Below, in pieces: positions 18,509-27,548 of a DNA stretch of 64,000 nt (the first letter of the stretch is position 1; each line of letters opens with the position of its first letter). The notes under the pieces were generated by a model. The model did not search any database and was not told where the DNA came from. It saw only the letters and a program-made list of their open reading frames with translations. The position numbers and the translations under genes are program-made. The DNA comes from Rhodocyclaceae bacterium. Its GTDB lineage: Bacteria; Pseudomonadota; Gammaproteobacteria; Burkholderiales; Rhodocyclaceae. Location of the stretch: contig JADJEF010000018.1 of assembly GCA_016702335.1 (NCBI GenBank), positions 806,001 through 870,000 of the forward strand, given 5' to 3'.

Positions 18509-20674
18509 ATGATTTCTATCCCGATCTCCCTGCGCAAGCCGAGCGTTCTCGTTGGCATCGCCCTAGGTGTTTTTCTGCTCCTCTTTTTTGCCAAACAAGT
18601 CGGTGCAACTGAGGCAAGCAAAACAGAGCGGGTTATGTTGAATTTTGTGAGTGCCGACATTGAGTCTGTGGTCAGAGCTATCGGTAAAGCCACGGGGAAA
18701 AATTTCATCATCGATCCACGCGTCAAGGGCACCATCAACGTCGTATCGAGTTCGCCTGTGACTCCCGCCCTTGCATACGACATTCTGCTGGCGGCCCTTC
18801 GCCTGCAGGGATTTACTGCAGTGGAACGTCGGGGTGCTATCGTTATTCTGCCAGAGGCAGACGCGAAGTTTCGCGCCAGCGCGGTCACATCCCTAGGCAA
18901 AGATTCGCGCGGCGAACAAATGGTGACAGAGGTTTTTACACTCAAGTACGAGTCGGCAACCCAGTTGCTCCCCATCGTTCGCTCTCTGGTTTCGCCGAAT
19001 AACCCGGTGACAGCTCACGCCACGAGCAACACGCTGGTGGTCACCGACTACGCGGAGAACGTCCGTCGTCTAGCCCAGTTAATTGATAGCATCGATCAGC
19101 CGAGCGCGTTTGAGCCGGTCATCATTCCAGTAAAACATGCTACCGCTGCCGATATTGCCGATGCCGTCAGTCGAATTCTGGCAAATGGTTCGGCTGCAGC
19201 ACCGGGTGGTGCAGGTACTGAAGGGGTCGAGCGAATCTCTGTAGTCGCCGAGCCTCGGCTCAATAGCCTGATCTTGCGCTCCGACAATCCCTCACGAGTA
19301 GCGCGTGTTCGCGCTCTGATCGAGCGGCTTGACGTACCCGGCTCGACGCCTGGCAACATCCACGTCATTTATCTGCGTAACGCCGAAGCTGTGATGTTGG
19401 CGCAGACCTTGCGCTCCATGTTGTCAGGCAATACCTCTACGGCAGCCTCGCCGGCGACGACCTCCCTCGCGAGTAGCGCTGGAGCGTCTGCACCCGCGTC
19501 CGCAACTGGTTCTGCGGGAGGCGGCATGGGTAGCGCAGTCAGTGCAAGTGCTGCGAGCGGCTATAGCGGCTCAACGGGAAGCAGCGCACCATCCGGTCAG
19601 GGTATCGTGCAGGCCGACGCGGCAGCAAACGCACTCATCATTACTGCATCGGATGCCGTGTTCAATAACCTCCGTAGCGTGATTGAAAAGCTGGATGTGA
19701 AGCGAGCACAGGTCTATATCGAGGCACTGATCGTGGAAGTAACAGCTGACAAGGCGACTGAATTCGGCGTTCAATGGCAGCGTGGAAGCCTTGGCAGTGC
19801 ACAAAATTCAGTTATCGGCGGCACCAACTTTTCGACTGGTGGCAACAACAACATTTTTTCTGTTCCACAGGTCTCGCTGACGCCGAACCTGCCCACCCCT
19901 GGAGCTGGCCTCAATATTGGCCTGCTCAATAGCATCCGGTTAGCCAACGGTACCGTGGTCCCCAATCTGTCAGTGCTCGCTCATGCGTTGGAAACTGATT
20001 CCAATGCCAACATCCTGTCCACGCCAAATCTGCTAACCATGGACAACGAGCAGGCCAGCATTGTGATCGGCCAGAATGTGCCGTTCATCACCGGTCAATA
20101 CGCTCAAACCGGGACTACGGCGACGGCCACGCCTTTTCAGACGATTGAGCGCAAAGACGTGGGCCTGACCTTGAAGGTGAAGCCACAGATCAGCGAAGGT
20201 GGATCGGTACGTCTGCAAGTCTTTCAGGAGGTGTCCAGCGTCGATACCACGAGCACAAACAACGCCTCCGGTATTACTACCAACAAGCGCTCGCTTGAGT
20301 CAACGGTGTCGCTTCAGGACGGCCAAACCATCGTGCTCGGCGGACTCATTCAGGATTCGATTACGAACGGCGTAGAGAAGGTTCCCCTGCTGGGCGATAT
20401 TCCCTTGCTCGGAGCCCTGTTCTCTTTTGATAAAAAGCGCCGTACCAAAACGAACCTGATGGTTTTCCTGCGCCCAACCATCGTTCGAGATGATGCTCTG
20501 GCGAGCCGGCTGACAAAAGATCGGTACAACTTCGTCATCGGCGAGCAGACCAGTCCTGTCTTCGATGGGGCGCGCCGGTCAGAACTACTGACCTTTCCTG
20601 CCGAAAATGCGATGCCGCCTGCCGCCATAGCTCCGGCTCAGGTTCCCCAACCGGCTGCCACTGCCACTCCCTGA
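18509..20674 (+). CDS. gspD: T2SS outer-membrane secretin GspD
   Basis: About 721 residues with a signal sequence, N0 ([20 protein letters not shown]), N1-N3 repeats ([40 protein letters not shown]), a long Ser/Gly/Ala linker at about 310-365, then the secretin domain ([62 protein letters not shown]). GspD forms the 15-fold channel that releases folded exoproteins. Start ATG 18509 immediately follows the gspC stop; the TGA overlaps the gspE ATG. A short tail after MVFLRPTIV contains no obvious S-domain. Confidence 0.95.
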   Translation: MISIPISLRKPSVLVGIALGVFLLLFFAKQVGATEASKTERVMLNFVSADIESVVRAIGKATGKNFIIDPRVKGTINVVSSSPVTPALAYDILLAALRLQGFTAVERRGAIVILPEADAKFRASAVTSLGKDSRGEQMVTEVFTLKYESATQLLPIVRSLVSPNNPVTAHATSNTLVVTDYAENVRRLAQLIDSIDQPSAFEPVIIPVKHATAADIADAVSRILANGSAAAPGGAGTEGVERISVVAEPRLNSLILRSDNPSRVARVRALIERLDVPGSTPGNIHVIYLRNAEAVMLAQTLRSMLSGNTSTAASPATTSLASSAGASAPASATGSAGGGMGSAVSASAASGYSGSTGSSAPSGQGIVQADAAANALIITASDAVFNNLRSVIEKLDVKRAQVYIEALIVEVTADKATEFGVQWQRGSLGSAQNSVIGGTNFSTGGNNNIFSVPQVSLTPNLPTPGAGLNIGLLNSIRLANGTVVPNLSVLAHALETDSNANILSTPNLLTMDNEQASIVIGQNVPFITGQYAQTGTTATATPFQTIERKDVGLTLKVKPQISEGGSVRLQVFQEVSSVDTTSTNNASGITTNKRSLESTVSLQDGQTIVLGGLIQDSITNGVEKVPLLGDIPLLGALFSFDKKRRTKTNLMVFLRPTIVRDDALASRLTKDRYNFVIGEQTSPVFDGARRSELLTFPAENAMPPAAIAPAQVPQPAATATP

Positions 20675-22137
20675 TGGTTCATCATCCAATCCCCTACGCC
20701 TTCGCCCGTAGCCACGGCGTTCTTTTGGTCGGGCACGATGAGCGCACCGCTCGCATTTTGTTGCGTCGCGGAGCATCAGTCGGAGTGTTGGCCGAGATAC
20801 AGCGGGTACTGGGTTTTTCGCTTGAGGTTGACGAGGTTGACGTCGAAGCTTTCGACCGGCAACTTGCCGCCGACTACTCCGATGGCACTCAGGCAGCGGC
20901 ACAGTTAGCGGAAGGGATAGAGCAGGATCTAGATCTGGCGCGACTGCTGCAAGATGTGCCCCAGACACTGGAGCTCCTGGACACTCACGATGACGCCCCG
21001 ATCATTCGCATGATCAACGCGCTTCTGACGGAGGCGCTGCGGGAGAACGCATCCGATATCCACATTGAGGCCTATGCCGAGCGTTCTGTGGTCCGTTTTC
21101 GTGTCGATGGCGTGATGCGCGAGGTGGTCAGCCTGCCGCGTGCTGTGCATGCCGCCCTGGCATCGCGCATCAAGGTCATGAGCAATCTCGATATCGCTGA
21201 AAAGCGCCTGCCGCAGGACGGCCGTATGGCTCTGCGTCTGGCCGGGCGTAGCGTCGATGTTCGGGTCTCTACATTACCCACCGCTCAGGGCGAACGAGCG
21301 GTACTGCGCCTGCTTGACAAGGCCAGTACCGGTCTTGATCTTCCCAAACTTGGCATTGCCCCGGAAACGCTGGATCAATTGATGCGCCTGATCAACCAGC
21401 CGCACGGCCTTGTTTTGGTGACCGGGCCGACCGGTTCGGGCAAGACGACAACGCTGTACGCTGCATTGGGACGGCTGGACACGGCTCAGCTCAACATCAT
21501 GACCGTAGAGGATCCGATCGAGTACGAGATTCCGGGAATCGGCCAGACGCACGTCAATGCGCGCATTGACATGACGTTCGCCCGCGCTTTGCGCTCCATT
21601 CTGCGCCAAGATCCGGATGTGGTGATGATCGGCGAGATACGTGACATTGAAACAGCGCAGATCGCGGTACAGGCATCGCTTACCGGCCACCTTGTATTTG
21701 CCACCCTGCACACCAACGATGCCGCCAGCGCCGTAACACGACTGACCGACATGGGGGTGGAACCTTTCCTTCTCGCCTCCTCCATGTTAGGTGTAATGGC
21801 ACAGCGCTTGGTGCGTCGCTTGTGCCCGGCATGCCGGGTTCCCGACATTGCGGGAAAAGAACTATTACGACGTAACGGGCTGCCAGAATTGGACACGTAT
21901 GCTGCAACCGGCTGTGCGGAATGCGCCCATACCGGCTACCGGGGCCGCGTCGGGCTATACGAGCTACTAATAGTCAATGACGAGCTTCGCAGTCTGATTC
22001 AGAACAATGCTGGTGATAGCGCTTATCGTGACCAGGGCGTACGAAATGGCATGACTCCATTGCGTAGTGATGGCTTGCGCTTGATTGCCGATGGCACTAC
22101 GTCCGTTTCCGAACTCTTGCGCCTGACGCGCGACTGA
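20674..22137 (+). CDS. gspE: T2SS ATPase GspE
   Basis: Cytoplasmic hexameric ATPase, about 487 residues. Walker [19 protein letters not shown], Asp box [13 protein letters not shown], Walker B region [15 protein letters not shown], His box [14 protein letters not shown], and a tetracysteine zinc site (CPAC near LVRRL and CAEC before [15 protein letters not shown]). The N1 domain is short. It powers pseudopilus extension through GspL and GspF. Overlaps gspD by TGATG. Confidence 0.96.
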   Translation: MVHHPIPYAFARSHGVLLVGHDERTARILLRRGASVGVLAEIQRVLGFSLEVDEVDVEAFDRQLAADYSDGTQAAAQLAEGIEQDLDLARLLQDVPQTLELLDTHDDAPIIRMINALLTEALRENASDIHIEAYAERSVVRFRVDGVMREVVSLPRAVHAALASRIKVMSNLDIAEKRLPQDGRMALRLAGRSVDVRVSTLPTAQGERAVLRLLDKASTGLDLPKLGIAPETLDQLMRLINQPHGLVLVTGPTGSGKTTTLYAALGRLDTAQLNIMTVEDPIEYEIPGIGQTHVNARIDMTFARALRSILRQDPDVVMIGEIRDIETAQIAVQASLTGHLVFATLHTNDAASAVTRLTDMGVEPFLLASSMLGVMAQRLVRRLCPACRVPDIAGKELLRRNGLPELDTYAATGCAECAHTGYRGRVGLYELLIVNDELRSLIQNNAGDSAYRDQGVRNGMTPLRSDGLRLIADGTTSVSELLRLTRD

Positions 22138-22151
22138 AGTCCGCCAAATCC

Positions 22152-23354
22152 GTGCCAACTTTCCGCTACCAGGCTGCCACCGAGGACGGACGAGAGCAGG
22201 CCGGCGTTGTTGAAGCTGATTCGCCACGCGCAGTTCGCGCCCTGTTGCGCACGCGTGGACTGGTTGCTCTTACCATTGCGGCTATTGACGACAAAGCGTC
22301 ATCCCCAGCAGCAAAGCTTTCCATCAGTACCGGCGAATTGGCGCTCATTACCCGGCAATACGCCTCATTGCTGTCATCAGGACTTACGGTCGAGCGAGCA
22401 CTCGACGCCCTGGTCGCTCAGACTGATTCGCCCAAGGTGGGTGAGATTTTGGCCGGCATCCGCGCTGAAGTTCGGGGAGGACACGCGCTGGCTCAGGCGA
22501 TGGGGCGCTATCCCAGGGCGTTTCCTGATCTCTATCGTGCGCTGATTCGAGGCGGCGAAGACGCAGGTGCATTGCCCCGTGTGATGAACGAACTAGCGGA
22601 CTATTTGGAAGCGCGAGAGGCCGTCGGGCAAAAATTTGCCTTGGCTATGCTCTACCCGACTGTGGTCACGATTGTCGCCATGCTGGTAATCGGCGGACTG
22701 ATGATCTACGTGGTACCCCAGATTGCCTCGGTATTTACTAACTCGCGACAGGAACTGCCATTTCTCACTCGTGCGTTGCTGGGCACCTCGAACTTCCTGC
22801 GCGAGGCCTGGCCCGCATTGGCCCTGCTCGTCGTCGCCGCGATCGTAGCTTTCCAGCGGGTCTATGCCCAACCTGACTATCGCCGACGAATTCAACGTCG
22901 GCTGCTGCGCCTGCCGCTCATCGGACGCATGCTGAAACTCGAAGCTGGCGCCAGTTTCGGACGCACCCTGTCGATTCTTCTCGACGGAGGTGTTCCAATG
23001 CTTCAAGCGTTGGCAGCGACCCGAGACGGCGCTCGTCTGGATGTCTTTCGAGATGCCATTTCGGCGACCTCAGACCATGTTCGGGAGGGATCTACTCTGG
23101 CCCGTGCTCTTGAAACGAAAGGGCTGTTCCCGCCCCTATTGATCCATTTCATTGCCAACGGCGAAAGTGGTGGCGACTTGCCAAAATTGCTCCAACACGC
23201 GGCGCGTCAGTTGCAAAACGAACTTGAACACCGCATGGGCTGGATGAGTGGCCTGATTGAACCGCTGCTTATTGTCGTCATGGGCGGCATCGTGATGGTC
23301 ATTGTCCTCGCCGTGCTCATGCCTATTATCGAGATGAGCCAATTAACAAAGTAG
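22152..23354 (+). CDS. gspF: T2SS inner-membrane platform protein GspF
   Basis: About 400 residues, starting GTG 22152 (MPTFRYQAATEDGREQAGVV). Two tandem T2SSF domains (LALITRQYASLLSSGLTVER and LEAGASFGRTLSILLDGGVP) with three membrane helices: about 170-195, 220-240 and 370-395. GspF is the polytopic core of the assembly platform. Last gene of the gsp operon. Confidence 0.95.
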   Translation: MPTFRYQAATEDGREQAGVVEADSPRAVRALLRTRGLVALTIAAIDDKASSPAAKLSISTGELALITRQYASLLSSGLTVERALDALVAQTDSPKVGEILAGIRAEVRGGHALAQAMGRYPRAFPDLYRALIRGGEDAGALPRVMNELADYLEAREAVGQKFALAMLYPTVVTIVAMLVIGGLMIYVVPQIASVFTNSRQELPFLTRALLGTSNFLREAWPALALLVVAAIVAFQRVYAQPDYRRRIQRRLLRLPLIGRMLKLEAGASFGRTLSILLDGGVPMLQALAATRDGARLDVFRDAISATSDHVREGSTLARALETKGLFPPLLIHFIANGESGGDLPKLLQHAARQLQNELEHRMGWMSGLIEPLLIVVMGGIVMVIVLAVLMPIIEMSQLTK

Positions 23355-23582
23355 TCGTGACCATGGTGCGTCAAGCGCAGGCTCGCTGTTAGATCTCTCG
23401 TGGGAAGAAGCTTCGCACCGCCATAAACTGACAAAGAAAATTGCTATAGACTTGTTCGGGCGCTTTCGCTCCGAGTCGCGGGCCTTAGGTTAGCCGCAGC
23501 GTCACCGTCGCACCCCGCAATGCCTGCATCACCCCAAAGAGTGGCGCCCCATAATCCTAAAAAAATCGAGAGGAAATAAAGA

Positions 23583-24590
23583 ATGAAGCCAGTCCTTCGC
23601 AATTCGGTGCTTGCTTTAACCGCATGTTTTTCCCTCGGCCAACCCGCATTCGCAGAAACGGGATACACCAAAACCAAATACCCTATTTTGTTGGTCCATG
23701 GCCTGTTTGGCTTTGACAACATCTTGGGCGCTGACTACTTCTATGGCGTTCGAGACACCTTGGCCAGAGAAGGCGCTGTAGTTTTTCAGACTAGCGTTTC
23801 GGCAACCCAAAGTAACGAAGTTCGCGGTGAGCAGTTGGTCACCGAATTGAAGCGCCTCAAGGCTCAACTTGGGAATAGTCCGACGATCAAGTTCAATCTG
23901 ATCGGCCACAGCCAGGGCAGCCCGACGGCCCGTTATGCAGCCGCCAAGGTGCCCGAGTTGGTCGCCTCGGTTACCAGTGTTGGCGGCGTCAATCGGGGTG
24001 CCAAAATCGCTGACGTTGTACGCGGAACAATAGCGCCCGGGTCTGTGTCTGAGTCAGTGGCGAATGCCGCGTCGGCTGCATTGACAAAAGTGTTGGGCGT
24101 TGCCGCCGGCACGGACTTGTCTCAGAGTGGTGTTGCCGCATTGAATTCGCTGACTACGGCCGGTTCGGCTGTAACGACCAAGATTGCTCCCGATGGCGTA
24201 CCTACGCCGGCCTGCCCCAGCACTTACAGCCTGAACGATCTACTCACTGGCACAACGCCAGCATTTACTTGGAACAGCGGCAATGCCGCCGGATCGCATA
24301 TCAGCAAGAAAGGCATTCACTATTACTCGTGGATCGGTATTTCAACCGTGACCAACGTGCTGGACCCTGTTGATGGTGGTGTGGGCGTGGTGTCTCTGGT
24401 TTATGGCAAAGAATTGAGCGACGGCATTGTCGGCGCATGCTCGCAGGTATTGGGCAAGGTAGTTGGGGCGTACAAGATGAACCACCTCGATGAAGTCAAT
24501 ATGTCCTTCGGCCTGACGCATCTGTTTGAAGTCAATCCGAAGACGGTCTATCGCAAACACGTCAATTTCCTGAAAGGCAAGGGACTGTAA
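23583..24590 (+). CDS. Secreted triacylglycerol lipase, family I (lipase 2)
   Basis: About 335 residues, signal peptide MKPVLRNSVLALTACFSLGQ followed by AFA. Catalytic elements: YPILLVHGLFGFDN, FNLIGHSQGSPTARYAA (Ser) and NHLDEVNMSFGLTHLF (His and calcium-site Asp). Compared with lipase 1 it has about 20 extra residues around TYSLNDLLTGTTPAFTWNSG. AGAGGAAATAAAG precedes ATG 23583. It lies 228 nt after gspF, the secretion system it probably uses, and overlaps its foldase gene by TAATG. The two lipases are clearly paralogues. Confidence 0.94.
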   Translation: MKPVLRNSVLALTACFSLGQPAFAETGYTKTKYPILLVHGLFGFDNILGADYFYGVRDTLAREGAVVFQTSVSATQSNEVRGEQLVTELKRLKAQLGNSPTIKFNLIGHSQGSPTARYAAAKVPELVASVTSVGGVNRGAKIADVVRGTIAPGSVSESVANAASAALTKVLGVAAGTDLSQSGVAALNSLTTAGSAVTTKIAPDGVPTPACPSTYSLNDLLTGTTPAFTWNSGNAAGSHISKKGIHYYSWIGISTVTNVLDPVDGGVGVVSLVYGKELSDGIVGACSQVLGKVVGAYKMNHLDEVNMSFGLTHLFEVNPKTVYRKHVNFLKGKGL

Positions 24591-25519
24591 TGCACGGCAA
24601 GGCCCTCGGTATCACTCTGGGCGTTGTAGCACTTATTGCAACACTCGTCGTAGTAAAAACTCGGCCGGAGGCTATCGAGGCTGAGTCTGTCGCAGCGGTT
24701 CCAGCGTCGGTGGTTTTTGCAAAATCTCTGGAGGGCACCACGCCCGATGGAGTTTTGCAAAACGTCGGTGGCGAGTTGGTGATCGACGAAGGTCTGATCG
24801 AGCGATTCGACTACTACCTGTCCACCTTGGGGGAGCGTACGCTTCCTGAAATCCGCAAAGAGGTCGAATCGGCACTCGATAAAGAATTGCAGACGAAGGC
24901 CGCCGCTGAAGCCAAACGTCTGTTTGGTAGCTATCTGGATTTCAAGCAGAGTCTGAAGGCCCTGACGCCTGATCCAGCAACAGGCAGCGCCCTGGATATT
25001 GTGAGGGTGAGGCGAGCTAGCATTCTGGCGCTCAGGTCGCGCTATTTTTCGCCTGCCGAAATTACCGCCCTGTTTGGCAAAGAAGATCTGCTTGAGAACG
25101 ACGCTTTCGCGCGCATGGACATCGCTAAAAATCCCAGCCTGAGCATCGCACAGAAGAACGCGAAACTGGCCGAGCTCGATGCGAAATTGCCGGTTACGGT
25201 GCGAGAAGGGCGGGCTCCAGACGTAAAGCATCATGCCTTGATCGATGCGGAACGAACGGCGCGTGCACGCGGCGCAACCGAAGCACAAATTTTGCAGATA
25301 CGCACCGATATCGCAGGGCCGGAAGTTGCCCAGAATCTTGCCGCCTTGGACAGAGAGGAAGCGGCTTGGAAACAACGTGTTGACATCTATCTTGCAGAGC
25401 GAAAGCGTTTGTTGGATTTCGCCGGCAAAACGGATGCAGATAAGCAGGCCGACGTAGTTCGATTGCGAGACAGCAGTTTCAGCATCGAGGAACGCTCTCG
25501 TGTGCCCGTATTTGAGTAG
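24590..25519 (+). CDS. Lipase-specific foldase (LifO/LipB family)
   Basis: About 309 residues: membrane anchor ALGITLGVVALIATLVVV, variable linker, then the helical lipase-embracing domain with the family motif ERFDYYLSTLGERTLPEIR, and YFSPAEITALFG, LDAKLPVTVREGRAPDVKHH and LDREEAAWKQRVDIYLAERK. It folds secreted lipase in the periplasm before T2SS export. Translationally coupled to lipase 2. The frame is intact, unlike the copy at 10189-11123, so it is probably the only functional foldase here. Confidence 0.93.
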   Translation: MHGKALGITLGVVALIATLVVVKTRPEAIEAESVAAVPASVVFAKSLEGTTPDGVLQNVGGELVIDEGLIERFDYYLSTLGERTLPEIRKEVESALDKELQTKAAAEAKRLFGSYLDFKQSLKALTPDPATGSALDIVRVRRASILALRSRYFSPAEITALFGKEDLLENDAFARMDIAKNPSLSIAQKNAKLAELDAKLPVTVREGRAPDVKHHALIDAERTARARGATEAQILQIRTDIAGPEVAQNLAALDREEAAWKQRVDIYLAERKRLLDFAGKTDADKQADVVRLRDSSFSIEERSRVPVFE

Positions 25520-25590
25520 GCAAGGGAGTATTGCGCTTGCCTCAATAGTGCGGGTGGCCAAGCCCCACCCAACAAGTCATGCTCCACAAG

Positions 25591-25623
25591 AGGCCCTGCA
25601 CGCTCCAGGCACAGGACCTTTTT
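25591..25623 (+). terminator. Probable terminator after the lipase 2 operon
   Basis: AGGCCCTG ... CAGGACCT pairs with one mismatch and is followed by TTTTT. It lies about 70 nt past the foldase stop. Confidence 0.5.
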
Positions 25624-25639
25624 GATTCCAATACCGAGC

Positions 25640-25671
25640 AATCGCCGTGTTACCAGCGCCGACTTGCGGAA
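25640..25671 (+). repeat. Dispersed 32-bp repeat, copy 3
   Basis: AATCGCCGTGTTA then core CCAGCGCCGACTT and GCGGAA. Sits at the truncated 5' edge of the ZIP transporter remnant. Confidence 0.92.
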
Positions 25672-25710
25672 AGCTGGGCAAAGCGGGGCGCACTGGCACG
25701 CGGCAACCCA

Positions 25711-26291
25711 ATGACGATCATGCGTCGGCCTACTGCCGCCCTACTCCCCGCTCCCGGCTGGAACCGGATCTTTATCGATCACGCCCGCCTGCATCTCTGG
25801 ATTGCCGGCGGGCTGGCACTCGGCCTGCTCACGGTAGTGCTACTGCTGGCGCAGAGCCTGTGTGGTTGTTCGTCTTTGCCATGGCCCTACACAATCTGCC
25901 CGAGGGCATGGCGATTGGTGTCAGCTTTTCGCAGGGCGACATGAGCGTGGGCCTGCCCCTGACCACTGCCATCGCCATTCAGGACATTCCCGAAGGCCTC
26001 GCCGTGGCTCTGGCGGTGCGTGCGGCCGGCTTCACCCCGGCCCTGGCGGTAGGCCTGGCGATCCTCAGTGGCGCGCTGGAGCCGGTCGGCGCGTTGCTCG
26101 GTGTAGGCCTCGCCTCCGGTCTGGCGCTGGCCTACCCCATTGGTCTTGGTTTGGCGGGTGGCGCGATGCTCTTCGTCGTCTCGCATGAGGTGATTCCGGA
26201 AACGCACCGCAACGGGCACCAGACCGCGGCAACCATCGGGCTCATGGCTGGCTTTGCGCTGATGATGGTGCTTGATACCACCTTGGGCTAG
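25711..26291 (+). pseudogene. ZIP-family metal transporter, N-terminally truncated and frameshifted
   Basis: The plus strand encodes the C-terminal half of a ZIP (zinc/iron) permease: MALHNLPEGMAIGVSFSQGD with the metal-binding HNLPEG, AIQDIPEGLAVALAVRAAG, then LFVVSHEVIPETHRNGHQ and a last helix ending at 26291. A shorter frame upstream (LHLWIAGGLALGLLTVVLLL) joins it only if two bases are removed from the TGTGTGG near 25860. The first helices of the family are missing, replaced by unrelated sequence next to repeat copy 3. Probably inactive. Confidence 0.7.
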
Positions 26292-26652
26292 CCCTGCCCT
26301 TCGCTTGGAATAACGGCAGCTTCGCTTTTCAGGCGGAGCAATCGCCGCACCCGCTACCGAGTAATCGGCGTCTTACCAGCGCCGACTTGCGGAACTGCAA
26401 CCCAGAATGGGGTTCTACACCGGCATAAACGCCACTTCGAAACGATGGACTTAAACAGTGGGGGGGAGAGCAGGACACCATATCACGGCTGGTGACGCCG
26501 GGGCAATCGGGTTCACTTGCATTGCGGTCTTGACGTTATATTGTTCGCAAAGTGCAATCAGCACATAGGGGAAAGTTACCACCATGCAATTTGCTGCGGC
26601 TACCCCATTGGACAATGCTCAGGTTTTCCTTTTCATGCTGAGGTAGATAGCG
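26292..26652. other. Intergenic region with dispersed repeat copy 4
   Basis: About 361 nt between the ZIP remnant and the binding-protein gene. It holds repeat copy 4 and, just before it, a partial similar string (gcaatcgccg at 26338-26347). Otherwise nothing recognisable. Confidence 0.45.
26363..26394 (+). repeat. Dispersed 32-bp repeat, copy 4
   Basis: AATCGGCGTCTTA, core CCAGCGCCGACTT, GCGGAA. Similarity to copy 5 continues downstream (CAACCCAGAA in both). Confidence 0.9.
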
Positions 26653-27471
26653 ATGATCCACGCCCCTCTTCTTTGTCTGCTCACGCTGCTTCTCGCCCAA
26701 CCGACGCTGGCTCGAGCCGAAGCTGACATCATCATTGCCATGGAGGAGGCGGACAACAGGCCGTACTCCGTAGCGCACAACGACGGCAGCATGGGTGGCT
26801 TTCACTACGAGTTGCTCAATCAAGCTGCCAAGAACGCCGGTTTCAACATCCGCTGGCTGGCGCTGCCGTGGAACCGTGCCCTGAAAAGCCTGGAGGTCGG
26901 CACCGTCCACGCGGTGACCTACATCTCGCCCAGCGCGGAGCGCAACAAATACGCGATTTTTGATGACGGCAACTTTTTGCACTTCGAGGAAATCTGCCTG
27001 TTCACCCGGGCCGAAAAGGCCGCGACACTACGCTGGGATGGACAGATCACCAATCTGCCGCCGCTGCAGTACGCGTTCCTCACCAACTACATGGTCTCCA
27101 GCGAATTGGAAAAGGTAAAGCCGACGCTGGACTTCACCCAGGTCACCGGGCAGTTGACCAACCTGATCAGCATGCTTCAGGCGGGACGGTTTGACGCCTT
27201 TTTTTATGCACGCAGCCCGGTCGAGGAAAACGAGGTGTTCAAAGCCAGTAAGAGCATGGTGGTGGTCGAACCGTGTTTCAGGGGAGACAACCGCTACGTT
27301 TCTTTCACGAAAGCCACACAGGAAGGCAAAGAGTGGAACAACCGTATGCGCGATGCGCTTGCCGCCTTTCGCAAGACCAATGACTACACGGCGCTGCTGA
27401 AGAAATACCACTTCGAGTTCTTGCTCACGAAGACCGTCGCCAGCCGGAAAAAGACCAAAGTGCCCGAATAG
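26653..27471 (+). CDS. Periplasmic solute-binding protein, SBP_bac_3 type
   Basis: About 272 residues with signal peptide MIHAPLLCLLTLLLAQPTLA. The mature part is a family 3 binding fold: IIIAMEEADNRPYSVAHNDG, GGFHYELLNQAAKNAGFNIR, LPWNRALKSLEVGTVHAVTY and ISPSAERNKYAIFDDG, with a C-terminal helical tail. Related stand-alone proteins with this MEEADNRPYS-type start occur without permeases and may feed sensors. No ABC permease is adjacent; the next gene, 77 nt downstream beyond repeat copy 5, is the permease-kinase fusion. A ligand-delivery role for that sensor is inference. Confidence 0.82.
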   Translation: MIHAPLLCLLTLLLAQPTLARAEADIIIAMEEADNRPYSVAHNDGSMGGFHYELLNQAAKNAGFNIRWLALPWNRALKSLEVGTVHAVTYISPSAERNKYAIFDDGNFLHFEEICLFTRAEKAATLRWDGQITNLPPLQYAFLTNYMVSSELEKVKPTLDFTQVTGQLTNLISMLQAGRFDAFFYARSPVEENEVFKASKSMVVVEPCFRGDNRYVSFTKATQEGKEWNNRMRDALAAFRKTNDYTALLKKYHFEFLLTKTVASRKKTKVPE

Positions 27472-27493
27472 CTGCACTGAGCAACACGCCCTG

Positions 27494-27525
27494 AATCGCC
27501 GTATCACCAGCGCCGACTTGCGGAA
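27494..27525 (+). repeat. Dispersed 32-bp repeat, copy 5
   Basis: AATCGCCGTATCA, core CCAGCGCCGACTT, GCGGAA; an exact consensus copy between the binding-protein and permease-kinase genes. Confidence 0.93.
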
Positions 27526-27548
27526 CATCAACCCAGAAGACTGCCTCA

